The translations under genes and the position numbers were made by a program. A stretch of DNA of 64,000 nucleotides from the NCBI RefSeq assembly GCF_001698125.1, contig NZ_CP013854.1, positions 1,674,001 through 1,738,000 of the forward strand, in the 5' to 3' direction. Below the pieces are notes generated by a model. The model did no database searches and was not told the DNA's origin. It saw only the letters and a list, made by a program, of their open reading frames with translations. Origin of the DNA: Pseudonocardia sp. HH130630-07 (GTDB lineage: Bacteria; Actinomycetota; Actinomycetes; Mycobacteriales; Pseudonocardiaceae). This document shows, one piece after another, positions 24,158 through 31,996 of this stretch. The stretch's first letter is position 1; every line of letters starts with the position of its first letter.

Positions 24158-24166
24158 ACTCTCCAC
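24146..24166 (+). promoter_or_regulatory. MerR operator over its own leaderless promoter
   Basis: GTGGATAG-N5-CTCTCCAC is a near-perfect inverted repeat (7 of 8) that covers the -10 box TAGACT (24155-24160) and ends directly before the ATG at 24167. It also overlaps the stop codon of the ClpP-like gene. The layout fits autoregulation by the encoded MerR protein. Confidence 0.55.
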
Positions 24167-24802
24167 ATGCGCGTCTCGGAGTTGTCCCGCCGTTCGGGTG
24201 TCCCGGTGGCGACGATCAAGTACTACCTGCGCGAGGAACTGCTGCACCGCGGGGAGACGACGTCACCCAACCAGGCCCGCTACGACGACTCGCACCTCGG
24301 CAGGCTCCGGCTGATCCGGGCGCTGGTGGAGGTGGGCGGGCTGCCGATCGCCGTCGTCAAGGACGTCCTGGGGGCCGTCGACGACCCGGGGACGGGGCTG
24401 CACGAGATGCTCGGCCGCACCGTCTACGCCGTCACCGGAACCGGGTCCGAGGCCGGCACCGGGCCGCACGCCGAGCGGGCCGCGGCCGACCTGGAGGCCC
24501 TCGCCGGACACGCCGGATGGACGCTGCGCGACGGGGCGCCCGCACCGGCGGGCGCCCGCAGCGTGCTGACCCGGATGCACGAGCTGGGACACGGCCCCGC
24601 CCCGGAGACGCTGGCCTGCTGGGCGGAGGCGGCCGACCGGGCGGCCGAGGGCGATCTGCTGGCCGTCGCCCGGAGCGGCAGCCGGGAGGAGGTCGCGGAG
24701 ACCGCACTGGTCGGGACGGTGCTCGGGGACTCGCTGCTCGCCGCGCTGCGCCGGATCGCGCAGGAGGACCGCTCGCGGCGTCAGTACCCGTCCACCGGCT
24801 GA
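24167..24802 (+). CDS. MerR-family transcriptional regulator
   Basis: 211 residues. The N-terminal winged helix-turn-helix (MRVSELSRRSGVPVATIKYYLREELL) and dimerisation helix (HLGRLRLIRALVEVGGLPIAVVKDVLGAV) are standard. The C-terminal region (about 85-211) is helical and lacks the Cys residues of metal sensors, so the ligand is probably organic. The mRNA appears leaderless. It may form an operon with the ClpP-like gene or be read from its own promoter. The 3' end overlaps the convergent EEP gene by 22 nt. Confidence 0.92.
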   Translation: MRVSELSRRSGVPVATIKYYLREELLHRGETTSPNQARYDDSHLGRLRLIRALVEVGGLPIAVVKDVLGAVDDPGTGLHEMLGRTVYAVTGTGSEAGTGPHAERAAADLEALAGHAGWTLRDGAPAPAGARSVLTRMHELGHGPAPETLACWAEAADRAAEGDLLAVARSGSREEVAETALVGTVLGDSLLAALRRIAQEDRSRRQYPSTG

Positions 24803-25920
24803 GCCGGGAGGGTGACCTCCACCAGCACGCCGCGGTGGTCGCTGCCCGGCAGGTCGAACACCCGGTACCGCCGGGTGGCGCTGCCCCGCGGGACGAGCAC
24901 GTGGTCGATCCGCAGACCCGCCCACCGCGGCCAGGACGACGGGTACGTGCCGGCCGGCCGCACCCCGGTCGCGGAGTCCCGGCAGCCGCCGAGCGCCCGC
25001 CGCAGCTCCCGGTGGTCGAGCACCGCGTTGAGGTCACCGGCCACCAGCGGCGCCGGTTCCGCGCCGGTCCAGCGGCCGATCAGCGCGAGATCGGAACGCC
25101 AGCCGACCAGCCGGCGCGGGGCGGTCGGGGCGCTGGTGTGCACCGCGTACAGGGTGCGGTCGCCGAGCAGCCCGCCGTCGACCTCCAGGTGCGGCACCCG
25201 CATCCCCCGCCCGGCCCGTACCCGGACGTCACCGGCCCGCGCCGACGCGACCACGACCGTGCCCCCGCTGTCCGGGATCCCGGGTGGCACCGACGACCAC
25301 CCGCGGTACCCGGGCAGGAGCGGGAGCAGGGCGTCGCGGTAGGTCGTGCCCGCCTCCGGGAGCACCACGAGATCCGGCCGCTCGGTCGTGACCAGCTGCG
25401 CGAGCGCGCCGGGATCGGCCCGGCCGAGCAGCACGTTCGCGACCAGCACGGTGACGGTCGGCCCCGACCTCGCCGTCCCCCGCCCGTCGGGGCTGCGCCG
25501 GATCGAGAACCTCCTCCGCACCGGGATCCCCGGCGCCGGCACCACGGTCCCGCCCGGCCGGGCCGGCACCCGATCGCCGGGCCGGGACGGTGCCCGCTCG
25601 TCAGGCCGGCCCGGCACCGACTCACCCGGCCGTTCCGGAGCCTGTCCATCCTGCTGCTCCGGTACCCGTCCGCCTGGTCCGCGCGTGGGGGAGCCCGCCA
25701 GCCGGACCAGCGTGGGACCGGCCACGACCACTGCCGCGGCCCCGAGGACCAGCGCGCCCCAGCGGAACCCGGCGAGCGCCAGCACCCCGGCGAGCCCGGC
25801 GGCGCCCGCCGCCAGGTGCGGGCGGAACGCGGCGACCCCGACCAGCGCCGAGCGCCGGTCGACCCGGAACCGGCGGGGGAGCAACCGCACCGCGGTGCGG
25901 AGGGCCGTGTCGACGAGCAC
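24781..25920 (-). CDS. Endonuclease/exonuclease/phosphatase (EEP) family membrane protein
   Basis: 379 residues. Two hydrophobic segments lie near the N-terminus (about 25-75), followed by an Arg/Pro/Gly-rich low-complexity linker (about 78-150) with repeated PGRPDERAPSRPGDR-type units, then an EEP catalytic domain. Visible motifs are VANVLLG, the metal Glu in LPEAG, HTSAP, AGDLNAVLDH, RIDHVL and the His of GSDHRGV. The domain probably faces outside and hydrolyses phosphodiesters; the substrate may be nucleic acid or lipid head groups. The start codon is 6 nt from the stop of the WYL regulator, so the two may be co-transcribed. Confidence 0.87.
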   Translation of the reverse strand: MLVDTALRTAVRLLPRRFRVDRRSALVGVAAFRPHLAAGAAGLAGVLALAGFRWGALVLGAAAVVVAGPTLVRLAGSPTRGPGGRVPEQQDGQAPERPGESVPGRPDERAPSRPGDRVPARPGGTVVPAPGIPVRRRFSIRRSPDGRGTARSGPTVTVLVANVLLGRADPGALAQLVTTERPDLVVLPEAGTTYRDALLPLLPGYRGWSSVPPGIPDSGGTVVVASARAGDVRVRAGRGMRVPHLEVDGGLLGDRTLYAVHTSAPTAPRRLVGWRSDLALIGRWTGAEPAPLVAGDLNAVLDHRELRRALGGCRDSATGVRPAGTYPSSWPRWAGLRIDHVLVPRGSATRRYRVFDLPGSDHRGVLVEVTLPAQPVDGY

Positions 25921-25926
25921 GGACGA

Positions 25927-26931
25927 TCAACGCCCGGGCCGGGGACCGGGTTCCGATGCGGCGGCGCGGGCCGCCCGGCGGGCCAGCTCGGCGAAGGCGT
26001 CCCGCAGCTCCGGCGGCCCGACGACGACGATCTCGGCGTCGAACCGGGTGAGTGACGCGGCGAGTGCGACCCAGGACCACGCCCCCAGCCGGAGCAGGCA
26101 CCGGTCGTCGTCGACCGCCTCCACGGTGCCGTCCCCGACGAACGGCAGCACCTCGCCGACCGGCCGGTGCAGCACGGCCTCACCGATGCACGGCCAGGTA
26201 CCGGTCCCGGACGAGCCGGTGAACCGGTCGGCGAGGAACGCGACGGGATCACCGAAGGGCACCTCGCGCCGGGTGAAGCGGGGGCCGTTCGGCACCCGGG
26301 GCTCGATCCGGTCGGCGCGGTAGACCCGCCAGTCGGAGTGGCCCGGGACCCAGGCGACGAGGTACCAGCGCCCGCCGCGGGCGACGAGATGGTGCGGCTG
26401 CACCCGGCGTGGCGGTCCCCCGTCCTCCGCCCCGGACGGCGAGCGGTAGTCGAACCGCAGCTCCTCCCGGGCCCGGACGGCGGCGCCGATCGCGAGCAGG
26501 ACGTCCGGATCGGCCTGCGGACGCGCAGCCCGGTCGACGGTCGTGCTCTCCAGCCCGTCGATCCGGGCCCGCAGTCGTGCCGGGAGCACCTGCCCGACGG
26601 TGGCGAGGGCGCGCATCGCTGCCTCCTCGATCCCGGCGCCGGTGGCGACGGCGCCGCGCAGGGCCACGGCCAGGGCGACGGCCTGGTCGTCGTCGAACAG
26701 CAGCGGCGGCAGCCGGCTCCCCGCCTCCAGCCGGTAGCCGCCGTCGGGGCCCTTGACCGCCCGGACCGGGTAGCCGAGATCGCGGAGCCGGTCGACGTCG
26801 CGCCGCACCGTGCGCTCGCTGACCCCCAGCCGCTCGGCCAGCAGCCCGCCGGGCCAGTCCCGCCGGACCTGGAGCAGCGAGAGCATCGCGAGCATGCGGC
26901 CGGAGGTCTCGGCGGAGGAGGTCGTCGGCAT
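25927..26931 (-). CDS. WYL-domain transcriptional regulator (YafY/DeoR-like)
   Basis: 334 residues from the ATG at 26931. An N-terminal HTH_11 winged helix (about 10-60: GGLLAERLGVSERTVRRDVDRLRDLGYPV) is followed by a WYL domain (about 140-225, containing GGRWYLVAWVPGHSDWRVYRADRIE) and a C-terminal WCX extension. WYL regulators bind nucleic-acid or small ligands and often sense DNA damage. It is divergent from two VOC genes (105 nt between starts), the usual arrangement for a regulator and its targets (inference). Confidence 0.92.
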   Translation of the reverse strand: MPTTSSAETSGRMLAMLSLLQVRRDWPGGLLAERLGVSERTVRRDVDRLRDLGYPVRAVKGPDGGYRLEAGSRLPPLLFDDDQAVALAVALRGAVATGAGIEEAAMRALATVGQVLPARLRARIDGLESTTVDRAARPQADPDVLLAIGAAVRAREELRFDYRSPSGAEDGGPPRRVQPHHLVARGGRWYLVAWVPGHSDWRVYRADRIEPRVPNGPRFTRREVPFGDPVAFLADRFTGSSGTGTWPCIGEAVLHRPVGEVLPFVGDGTVEAVDDDRCLLRLGAWSWVALAASLTRFDAEIVVVGPPELRDAFAELARRAARAAASEPGPRPGR

Positions 26932-27036
26932 GTCCCGCAGTCTGCCCGGAGAAGAGGACGAACCCTGGCCGGTACTCCGTGCAGGATCGACCTCGTCGCC
27001 GGGACGGACCGGCGGCACACCTCGAAGGAGCACCTC

Positions 27037-27513
27037 ATGGCGGTCACGACCACCACCCACCTGAACTTCCACGGCGACGCCCGTGCGGCGCTCGAGTTCT
27101 ACGGCACGGTGTTCGGCGGGACGGTCACCGTCGCCACCTACGGCGACTTCGGCATGCCGGCCGAGCTGCCCGACGCCGGCAACGTCGTCTTCGGCCGGGT
27201 CGACTCCGGCAGCGGGTTCCGGATCATGGCCTACGACGTCCCGTCCGCGGCCGGTACCGCCGCACCCGCACCGACGACCCGGCGCGAGCACGGCACGACG
27301 CTCACCGACCAGCCGTTCTTCGTGGCGGTCTCGGCGGACACGGTCGCCGAGGTGGAGGCGTTGTGGGCCGGGCTGTCCGACGGCGGGACGGTCGTCGAGC
27401 CGCTCGGGCCGGCGCAGTGGGCACCGGCGTTCGGGATGGTCACCGACCGGTTCGGCGTCACCTGGATCCTCGACGTGGTCGCCGCGCACGACGCCGCCGG
27501 AGCGACGGCATGA
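27037..27513 (+). CDS. VOC-family (PhnB-like) protein, first of a tandem pair
   Basis: 158 residues from the ATG at 27037 with AAGGAG 6 nt upstream. The PhnB-like/3-demethylubiquinone-methyltransferase-type fold is clear: HLNFHGDARAALEFYGTVFGG at the N-terminus and MVTDRFGVTWILDV at the end. Such proteins bind metals or small molecules and include glyoxalase and antibiotic-binding members; no specific reaction can be assigned. The stop overlaps the next start by 4 nt. Confidence 0.9.
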   Translation: MAVTTTTHLNFHGDARAALEFYGTVFGGTVTVATYGDFGMPAELPDAGNVVFGRVDSGSGFRIMAYDVPSAAGTAAPAPTTRREHGTTLTDQPFFVAVSADTVAEVEALWAGLSDGGTVVEPLGPAQWAPAFGMVTDRFGVTWILDVVAAHDAAGATA

Positions 27514-27929
27514 GCGTGACCAGCACCCTGCACCTGAACTTCCGGGGCGACGCCCGTGCCGCGCTCGGGTTCTACCACTCGGTGTTCGGGGGTGACATCG
27601 TTCTCGCCCGGTACGGCGACGTACCGGCCGGGCAGGGCCCCGACCAGGCAGAACAGCTCGCCTGGGGGCAGGTCAGCGCCCCGAACGGCGTGCGGATCAT
27701 GGCCTACGACGTGCAGGACGGGCTGCCCTGGAACCCGGGCGAGAACGCCTTCTACGTCTCGCTGAGCGGCTCGGACCGGGCGGAGATCACCGGGTACTGG
27801 ACGGCGCTGGCCGAGGGCGGGACGATCGTCGAGCCGCTCGGACCGGCCGTCTTCGCGCCGCTCTACGGCAAGGTCGTCGACCGCTTCGGCATCACCTGGA
27901 TCGTCGACGTGACCCCGGCCGCCGGCTGA
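27510..27929 (+). CDS. VOC-family (PhnB-like) protein, second of a tandem pair
   Basis: 139 residues; its ATG overlaps the previous stop (ATGA). It shares the same N-terminal block (LHLNFRGDARAALGFYHSVFGG) and C-terminal block (VVDRFGITWIVDV) with its neighbour and lacks a loop of about 18 residues in the middle. The pair clearly arose by duplication and is translated together. The WYL regulator is divergent. Confidence 0.9.
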   Translation: MSVTSTLHLNFRGDARAALGFYHSVFGGDIVLARYGDVPAGQGPDQAEQLAWGQVSAPNGVRIMAYDVQDGLPWNPGENAFYVSLSGSDRAEITGYWTALAEGGTIVEPLGPAVFAPLYGKVVDRFGITWIVDVTPAAG

Positions 27930-27952
27930 GCCCGGGCGGGGCCGGTCCCCGG

Positions 27953-29416
27953 TCAGCCGGAGCAGGCCCCGTCGTCGGTGCGGCCGTGCCGGAAGAACGC
28001 GACCGCGCGGTCGCCGCAGCCGGTCCGGCTCAGCGAGCCGTGCACGTCGTCCTCGACGGTCAGCAGGGCGCCGCCGACACGGCGCTGCATGTCCTCGGCC
28101 CACTCGTACGGCGTCGTGGTCTCGTACCGGTGTCCGACCAGCTGCAACGCGCTGTCGCCGGGGGCCGGCGGGTGCCAGGGCCGGGCCGGCAGCGGCCAGC
28201 CGGCGCACCAGCTCTGGTACCCGGCCTTCCAGGCCGTCAGCGGGTACGCGGCACGCCGCTGCTCCTGCTCGCGCCACAGGGTGGCGGCGTCCGGGTCGGC
28301 GCCCTGGTCGTTGCACATCACCGCGGTCTGCATGAAGATCCCGCCGGACGTGCTCGGGTGCAGGCCGAGGTTCGCCAGGTCGTGCGCGGTACCGACCAGC
28401 GGCGGGGTGCCGCCGTCACGCAGGGCGCGCACGCTCTCGGCGATCTGCGGCCAGAGCCGTTGCCCGTGGTCGAGCAGCATCCGCAGGTTCGCCCCGCCGA
28501 CCTCGACCCGCTCGCCGTCGGCGGTGGTCACGGTGACCGGGGCCGCGTCGAGGCGGCGGGCCAGCATGTGCACCGTGGCGGCGACCTCGTCCGGGGTCGC
28601 GCCGAGCCCCCCGGCCCCGCCGTCGGCGGCCCAGCGGGCGAAGCGGTCCAGGTTCGCCGCGGCCGCCCGGACCGGGCCGTCGTTCATCTCCCGGACCGAG
28701 AAGTCCGGCGGCATGACCGAGTCGAGCAGCATGCGGTCGACGTGCGCGTCGTGGCGGCTGCGGTAGACGGCGCCGAGCGCGGTCCCCCAGGACACGCCGT
28801 AGAAGCCGATCCGCTCCTCCCCGAGCGCCCGCCGGATCGCGTCGACGTCGTCGGCGACGGTGTTCGTCGACAGGCTCCCGACGAGCTCCGGGTCGTCCTG
28901 CGCGCAGGTCGTGTTCTCCGCGGCGGTGCGGGCGTGGGCGTCGTGGAACCGCTGCTCGGGGTCGGTCGCCGCGCCGGGGTCGGGTCCCGCGTCGACCGCA
29001 CAGGCGATCCCGGCGCTCTGGCCGACGCCGCGCGGGTCGAACCCGATGATGTCGTGGTCGGTCGCGAGCCCGCCGACGGCGGAGGTGCTCAGGTCCGCCG
29101 GCATGGACAGACCGGGGTTCCCCGGCCCGCCGGGGTTGGTGACGATCACACCGCGGCGCTGCGCCGGGGACGCGGCCGGGATGCGGCTGATCCGCAGGTC
29201 GAGGGTGCGTCCGCCGGGGGCGTCGTGGTCGACCGGCACCGTGACCGTCCCGCACTCGGAGCGCGCATCGGCCGGGTCCCAGTCCGCCACGGTGTCCCGG
29301 CACGGCGCCCACGCGATCGCCGACGCCGGGGCGGGTGCGACCGGCGCGGGTGCCGCGGTCACCGGCAGGACGGCCGCGGCGGCCAGCACGGCCCCGAGCA
29401 GCGGTGTGGGGGGCAT
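27953..29416 (-). CDS. Secreted alpha/beta hydrolase, tripeptidyl-aminopeptidase (TAP) type
   Basis: 487 residues with a signal peptide (about 1-22, ending VTA-APA). An alpha/beta-hydrolase fold carries the oxyanion segment NPGGPGNPG, nucleophile motif GVSWGTALG and a C-terminal TAP-like domain with His in DDVHGSL. The acid residue, normally Asp in D-x-x-TP, is Glu here (RYETTTPYEW). Relatives remove N-terminal tripeptides or hydrolyse esters outside the cell. Length is normal. It is convergent with the VOC pair with only 23 nt between stops. Confidence 0.9.
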   Translation of the reverse strand: MPPTPLLGAVLAAAAVLPVTAAPAPVAPAPASAIAWAPCRDTVADWDPADARSECGTVTVPVDHDAPGGRTLDLRISRIPAASPAQRRGVIVTNPGGPGNPGLSMPADLSTSAVGGLATDHDIIGFDPRGVGQSAGIACAVDAGPDPGAATDPEQRFHDAHARTAAENTTCAQDDPELVGSLSTNTVADDVDAIRRALGEERIGFYGVSWGTALGAVYRSRHDAHVDRMLLDSVMPPDFSVREMNDGPVRAAAANLDRFARWAADGGAGGLGATPDEVAATVHMLARRLDAAPVTVTTADGERVEVGGANLRMLLDHGQRLWPQIAESVRALRDGGTPPLVGTAHDLANLGLHPSTSGGIFMQTAVMCNDQGADPDAATLWREQEQRRAAYPLTAWKAGYQSWCAGWPLPARPWHPPAPGDSALQLVGHRYETTTPYEWAEDMQRRVGGALLTVEDDVHGSLSRTGCGDRAVAFFRHGRTDDGACSG

Positions 29417-29693
29417 GGGTTCCTCGTCTCGCTCGCCGGATCGGTCGAGCGGAGCCTGCCGCGGGGGGTGCCCCTCGCACCTCGGCCCGGGAGCCGATCA
29501 TGGGCGGCGGGCATCGTCCTTAAGGCCGAGCAGCGCCGTGCCCCGGCGCACGCCGTCCGGTGGACGACCCGGTCCGGCCGTGTTCGACATGCTCAGCGTT
29601 CCGGGGGCGCGCACGGGATCGCGCGAACGGCGGGACAACGGGTGAGCGACCGTGGATCGGAATCAGCCGGGAAGTTTCACCGGCGAAAAGAGG

Positions 29694-29767
29694 TGGCCAG
29701 GGGCGGGGTCGAACCGCCGACCTTCCGCTTTTCAGGCGGACGCTCGTACCAACTGAGCTACCTGGCC
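29694..29767 (-). tRNA. tRNA-Phe (GAA)
   Basis: Complete cloverleaf of 74 nt: acceptor stem GGCCAGG/CCTGGCC, anticodon loop CTGAAAA with anticodon GAA, T-arm GGCGG-TTCGACC-CCGCC and discriminator A. The 3' CCA is not encoded. It is the last gene of a three-tRNA transcript. Confidence 0.97.
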
Positions 29768-29800
29768 CCGGCCCCGGAACAGACTTTCCAGGGAGTGGAG

Positions 29801-29874
29801 CGACCCAGACGGGACTCGAACCCGCGACCTTCGCCGTGACAGGGCGACGCGCTAACCAACTGCGCCACTGGGCC
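29801..29874 (-). tRNA. tRNA-Asp (GTC)
   Basis: 74 nt with acceptor stem GGCCCAG/CTGGGTC (one G-U pair), anticodon stem TCGCC/GGCGA, loop CTGTCAC with anticodon GTC and discriminator G. CCA is not encoded. It lies 33 nt upstream of tRNA-Phe on the minus strand. Confidence 0.97.
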
Positions 29875-29888
29875 TTGCTGTGTAACCG

Positions 29889-29961
29889 TACCCCCAACGG
29901 GATTCGAACCCGCGCTGCCGCCTTGAAAGGGCGGAGTCCTAGGCCGCTAGACGATGGGGGC
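29889..29961 (-). tRNA. tRNA-Glu (TTC)
   Basis: 73 nt with acceptor stem GCCCCCA/TGGGGGT, anticodon stem CCGCC/GGCGG, loop CTTTCAA with anticodon TTC and discriminator A. It is the first gene of the Glu-Asp-Phe cluster, 14 nt before tRNA-Asp. A tRNA-Lys often precedes this trio in actinobacteria, but none is seen here. Confidence 0.97.
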
Positions 29962-30081
29962 TTGGACCGGTCCCGGAGGCCCTGTCCTTCCCTCAACGGC
30001 TGTCCGTTGGGAGCGGGTAAACCATACGACACCCTCGGAAGCCGCCCTGCAGGCACCCCCCGTTAGGTACATCGTGGCCGG

Positions 30082-30300
30082 TCAGCGCGCGACGGGCGGC
30101 GGCTGGTCCGGCGCCGACGACAGCAGCCCGAGCATGTCGAGCAGGTCCCGGAGGTCCTCGCTGTCGGCCGAGTTCTTCGCGACGACGAGCCGGGCCTTCT
30201 GGACCTGCTCGTCGGACACCCGGAACGCGTCGGCCGCGCTCCGCGGTGCCGGGATGGACCCGGTGTCGTCGTCGATGCCGCGCTTCGCGCCGATGGTCAT
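30082..30300 (-). CDS. Small conserved-looking hypothetical protein
   Basis: 72 residues from the ATG at 30300, which has GGGGAGG 5 nt upstream (an ATG 33 nt earlier lacks such a site). The protein is soluble, with two predicted helices (SDEQVQKARLVVAKNSAD, SEDLRDLLDMLGLLSSA) between disordered ends. No domain was recognised. It lies upstream of the tRNA cluster on the same strand. A 20-bp inverted repeat lies over its probable promoter. Confidence 0.75.
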   Translation of the reverse strand: MTIGAKRGIDDDTGSIPAPRSAADAFRVSDEQVQKARLVVAKNSADSEDLRDLLDMLGLLSSAPDQPPPVAR

Positions 30301-30340
30301 CAGGCCTCCCCGTTGGCCGTCCAGGCTTCGCATCCGCCGC

Positions 30341-30360
30341 GACCACCACGTGCTGTGGTC
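30341..30360. promoter_or_regulatory. Operator-like inverted repeat upstream of the 72-residue protein
   Basis: GACCAC-N8-GTGGTC, a perfect 6-bp inverted repeat about 40-60 nt before the start of the minus-strand gene. The binding protein is unknown. Confidence 0.4.
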
Positions 30361-30418
30361 GTGACCAAGACGTTACCGATCGTGCGGGTGGACTGCATGC
30401 CCCTTCCCGGGTGACGGG

Positions 30419-30450
30419 ACGACTGCACAAGGTCACGACTGCACAAGGTC
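30419..30450. repeat. Perfect 16-bp tandem duplication
   Basis: ACGACTGCACAAGGTC occurs twice head to tail (30419-30434 and 30435-30450) in the intergenic gap before the SGNH hydrolase stop. A further partial match (GACTGCATG) lies at about 30391. Confidence 0.7.
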
Positions 30451-30462
30451 GCGACACGCTCG

Positions 30463-31746
30463 TCAGCCGGGCGACGCCGCCCGGCATGCGCTCCCGGAGA
30501 GGGCGTCGACCGGCACCGATGCCGCGAGGGCCCGGTACCCGGCGGGTGAGGGGTGCAGGCCGTCCCCGGAGTCGAACCCGGGCCGCAGCCGGAGCGGATC
30601 GGCGGGATCGGCCAGTACGGCCGCGGCGTCGATCACCCCGTCGGCGTAGCGGGCCCCCTCCGTGCGGAGCCAGCCGTTGGTCCGCTCCCGGGCCGCGACG
30701 ACGTCCGGGGCGTCCCGGTCGCCGCTCGTCGACGGCGGCACGGTGGCGAGGAACACCCGCAGGCCCGCCGCCCGGGCCCGCTCGGCGAACGAGCGCAGGC
30801 CGGACTCCAGCTCCCCGGCGCCCGCCCCCGCGGCGAGGTCGTTGGTGCCGATCAACAGCACCACGTCACGGACGCCCGGGACGCGGGCGACGTCGTCGTC
30901 GAACCGGGTCTGCGGCGAGTCACCGCCGGACGGTGGTCCGTCGCGCAGCAGCTGGTTGCGGGACAGCCCCGCGTTGAGGACGGTCATCGGCCGCTCGGCC
31001 GCCAGCCGGGCGGCGAGCTGGTCGGGGAAGCGGTCGTCGCCGTCGGGGGTGCTGCCGACCCCGTCGACGAGCGAGTCCCCGACGACGAGCACGGCGGCGT
31101 CCGGACGCGGGGCGTGCACCTCCAGCCCGGCGAGCACCGGCCAGGACTGCAGGGTCGTACCGAACCCGTCGGGACCCGTCGCCCGGGTGTGGTCGCCCGG
31201 ACCGGACAGCCACGCCGTCCGCATCGCCACCGGGTGCGAGCTGATCGTCGCCGGGACCCGCTGCAGGAACAGCGCAACGGTGACGGCGGAACCGCCGGTC
31301 ACCGGGACCGGCAGCGGATCGGTGAACGCCTCCGCACCGGGTTCCAGCACCACGTCCGGGCGCCCGCCGACGAGCAGCGGCGACGGCGGCTCCCCCGGTG
31401 CACCGGCCAGGGTCACCGCGCCGATCGTCAGCGGGCCGTCGCCGTGCCGGTTCGACAGCCGCAGCCGGACCGCCTCGCCCGAGGTCTGCGGGCGCACCAC
31501 CATCCGCAGCGTGCGACCGGCGAGCCGGTCGCCGGGGACGGCCTGCTGGGCGGCGTGCCAGGCGGCCACCCAGCTGGGCCCGCACCCCGTCGCGGACGCC
31601 GGCGGGAGACCCCCGCAGCCGGCCGGCCCGAGGGCGGCCAGCAGGGTCCCCAGCACCGCGCAGGCCGCCGTCCGGCGCCACCGCTCACGGTGCTCGCGGG
31701 ACTGCCACGCTCCGTGCGTCGCCCGCACCACGGGCACCGCCTCCAT
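30463..31746 (-). CDS. SGNH/GDSL hydrolase, probable lipoprotein
   Basis: 427 residues. A hydrophobic stretch at about 27-43 ends in LGPAGC, an acceptable lipobox, so the mature protein is probably lipid-anchored outside the cell. The SGNH blocks are present: GDS in VVGDSLVDG, Gly in NAGLSRNQLL, Asn in LIGTNDLAAG and D-x-x-H in DGLHPS. An N-terminal beta domain (about 55-215) precedes the catalytic domain, as in the actinobacterial two-domain lipase/acetylesterase group. Probable substrates are lipid or carbohydrate esters. The start at 31746 is the first ATG; a later start is possible. Confidence 0.88.
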   Translation of the reverse strand: MEAVPVVRATHGAWQSREHRERWRRTAACAVLGTLLAALGPAGCGGLPPASATGCGPSWVAAWHAAQQAVPGDRLAGRTLRMVVRPQTSGEAVRLRLSNRHGDGPLTIGAVTLAGAPGEPPSPLLVGGRPDVVLEPGAEAFTDPLPVPVTGGSAVTVALFLQRVPATISSHPVAMRTAWLSGPGDHTRATGPDGFGTTLQSWPVLAGLEVHAPRPDAAVLVVGDSLVDGVGSTPDGDDRFPDQLAARLAAERPMTVLNAGLSRNQLLRDGPPSGGDSPQTRFDDDVARVPGVRDVVLLIGTNDLAAGAGAGELESGLRSFAERARAAGLRVFLATVPPSTSGDRDAPDVVAARERTNGWLRTEGARYADGVIDAAAVLADPADPLRLRPGFDSGDGLHPSPAGYRALAASVPVDALSGSACRAASPG

Positions 31747-31935
31747 CGGGTCCGGACCGGCAGCTGGACCGGCCGGTCTCGCACGCGCTGTGTCGGGCGG
31801 TCACTCGATCACGTTACGTAGGTGACCGATCACTCAGGACGACCGGCGGGCCGTGGGCGGCGAACGGCCCCTCCGGACGGACGGGCGTCGGGCGGATCGG
31901 GCCGGGCGAGGCTGCGGAGTGTCGGGGTGACCTCC

Positions 31936-31941
31936 TAGTGT
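31936..31941 (+). promoter_or_regulatory. Candidate -10 box for propionyl-CoA synthetase
   Basis: TAGTGT fits the TAnnnT pattern and would give a leader of about 48 nt before the GTG at 31997. Confidence 0.4.
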
Positions 31942-31996
31942 CGTGCCCCACACGGAGGTGGCCGTCGCGGGCCACCGGTGGACGAGGGAGGCGTCG

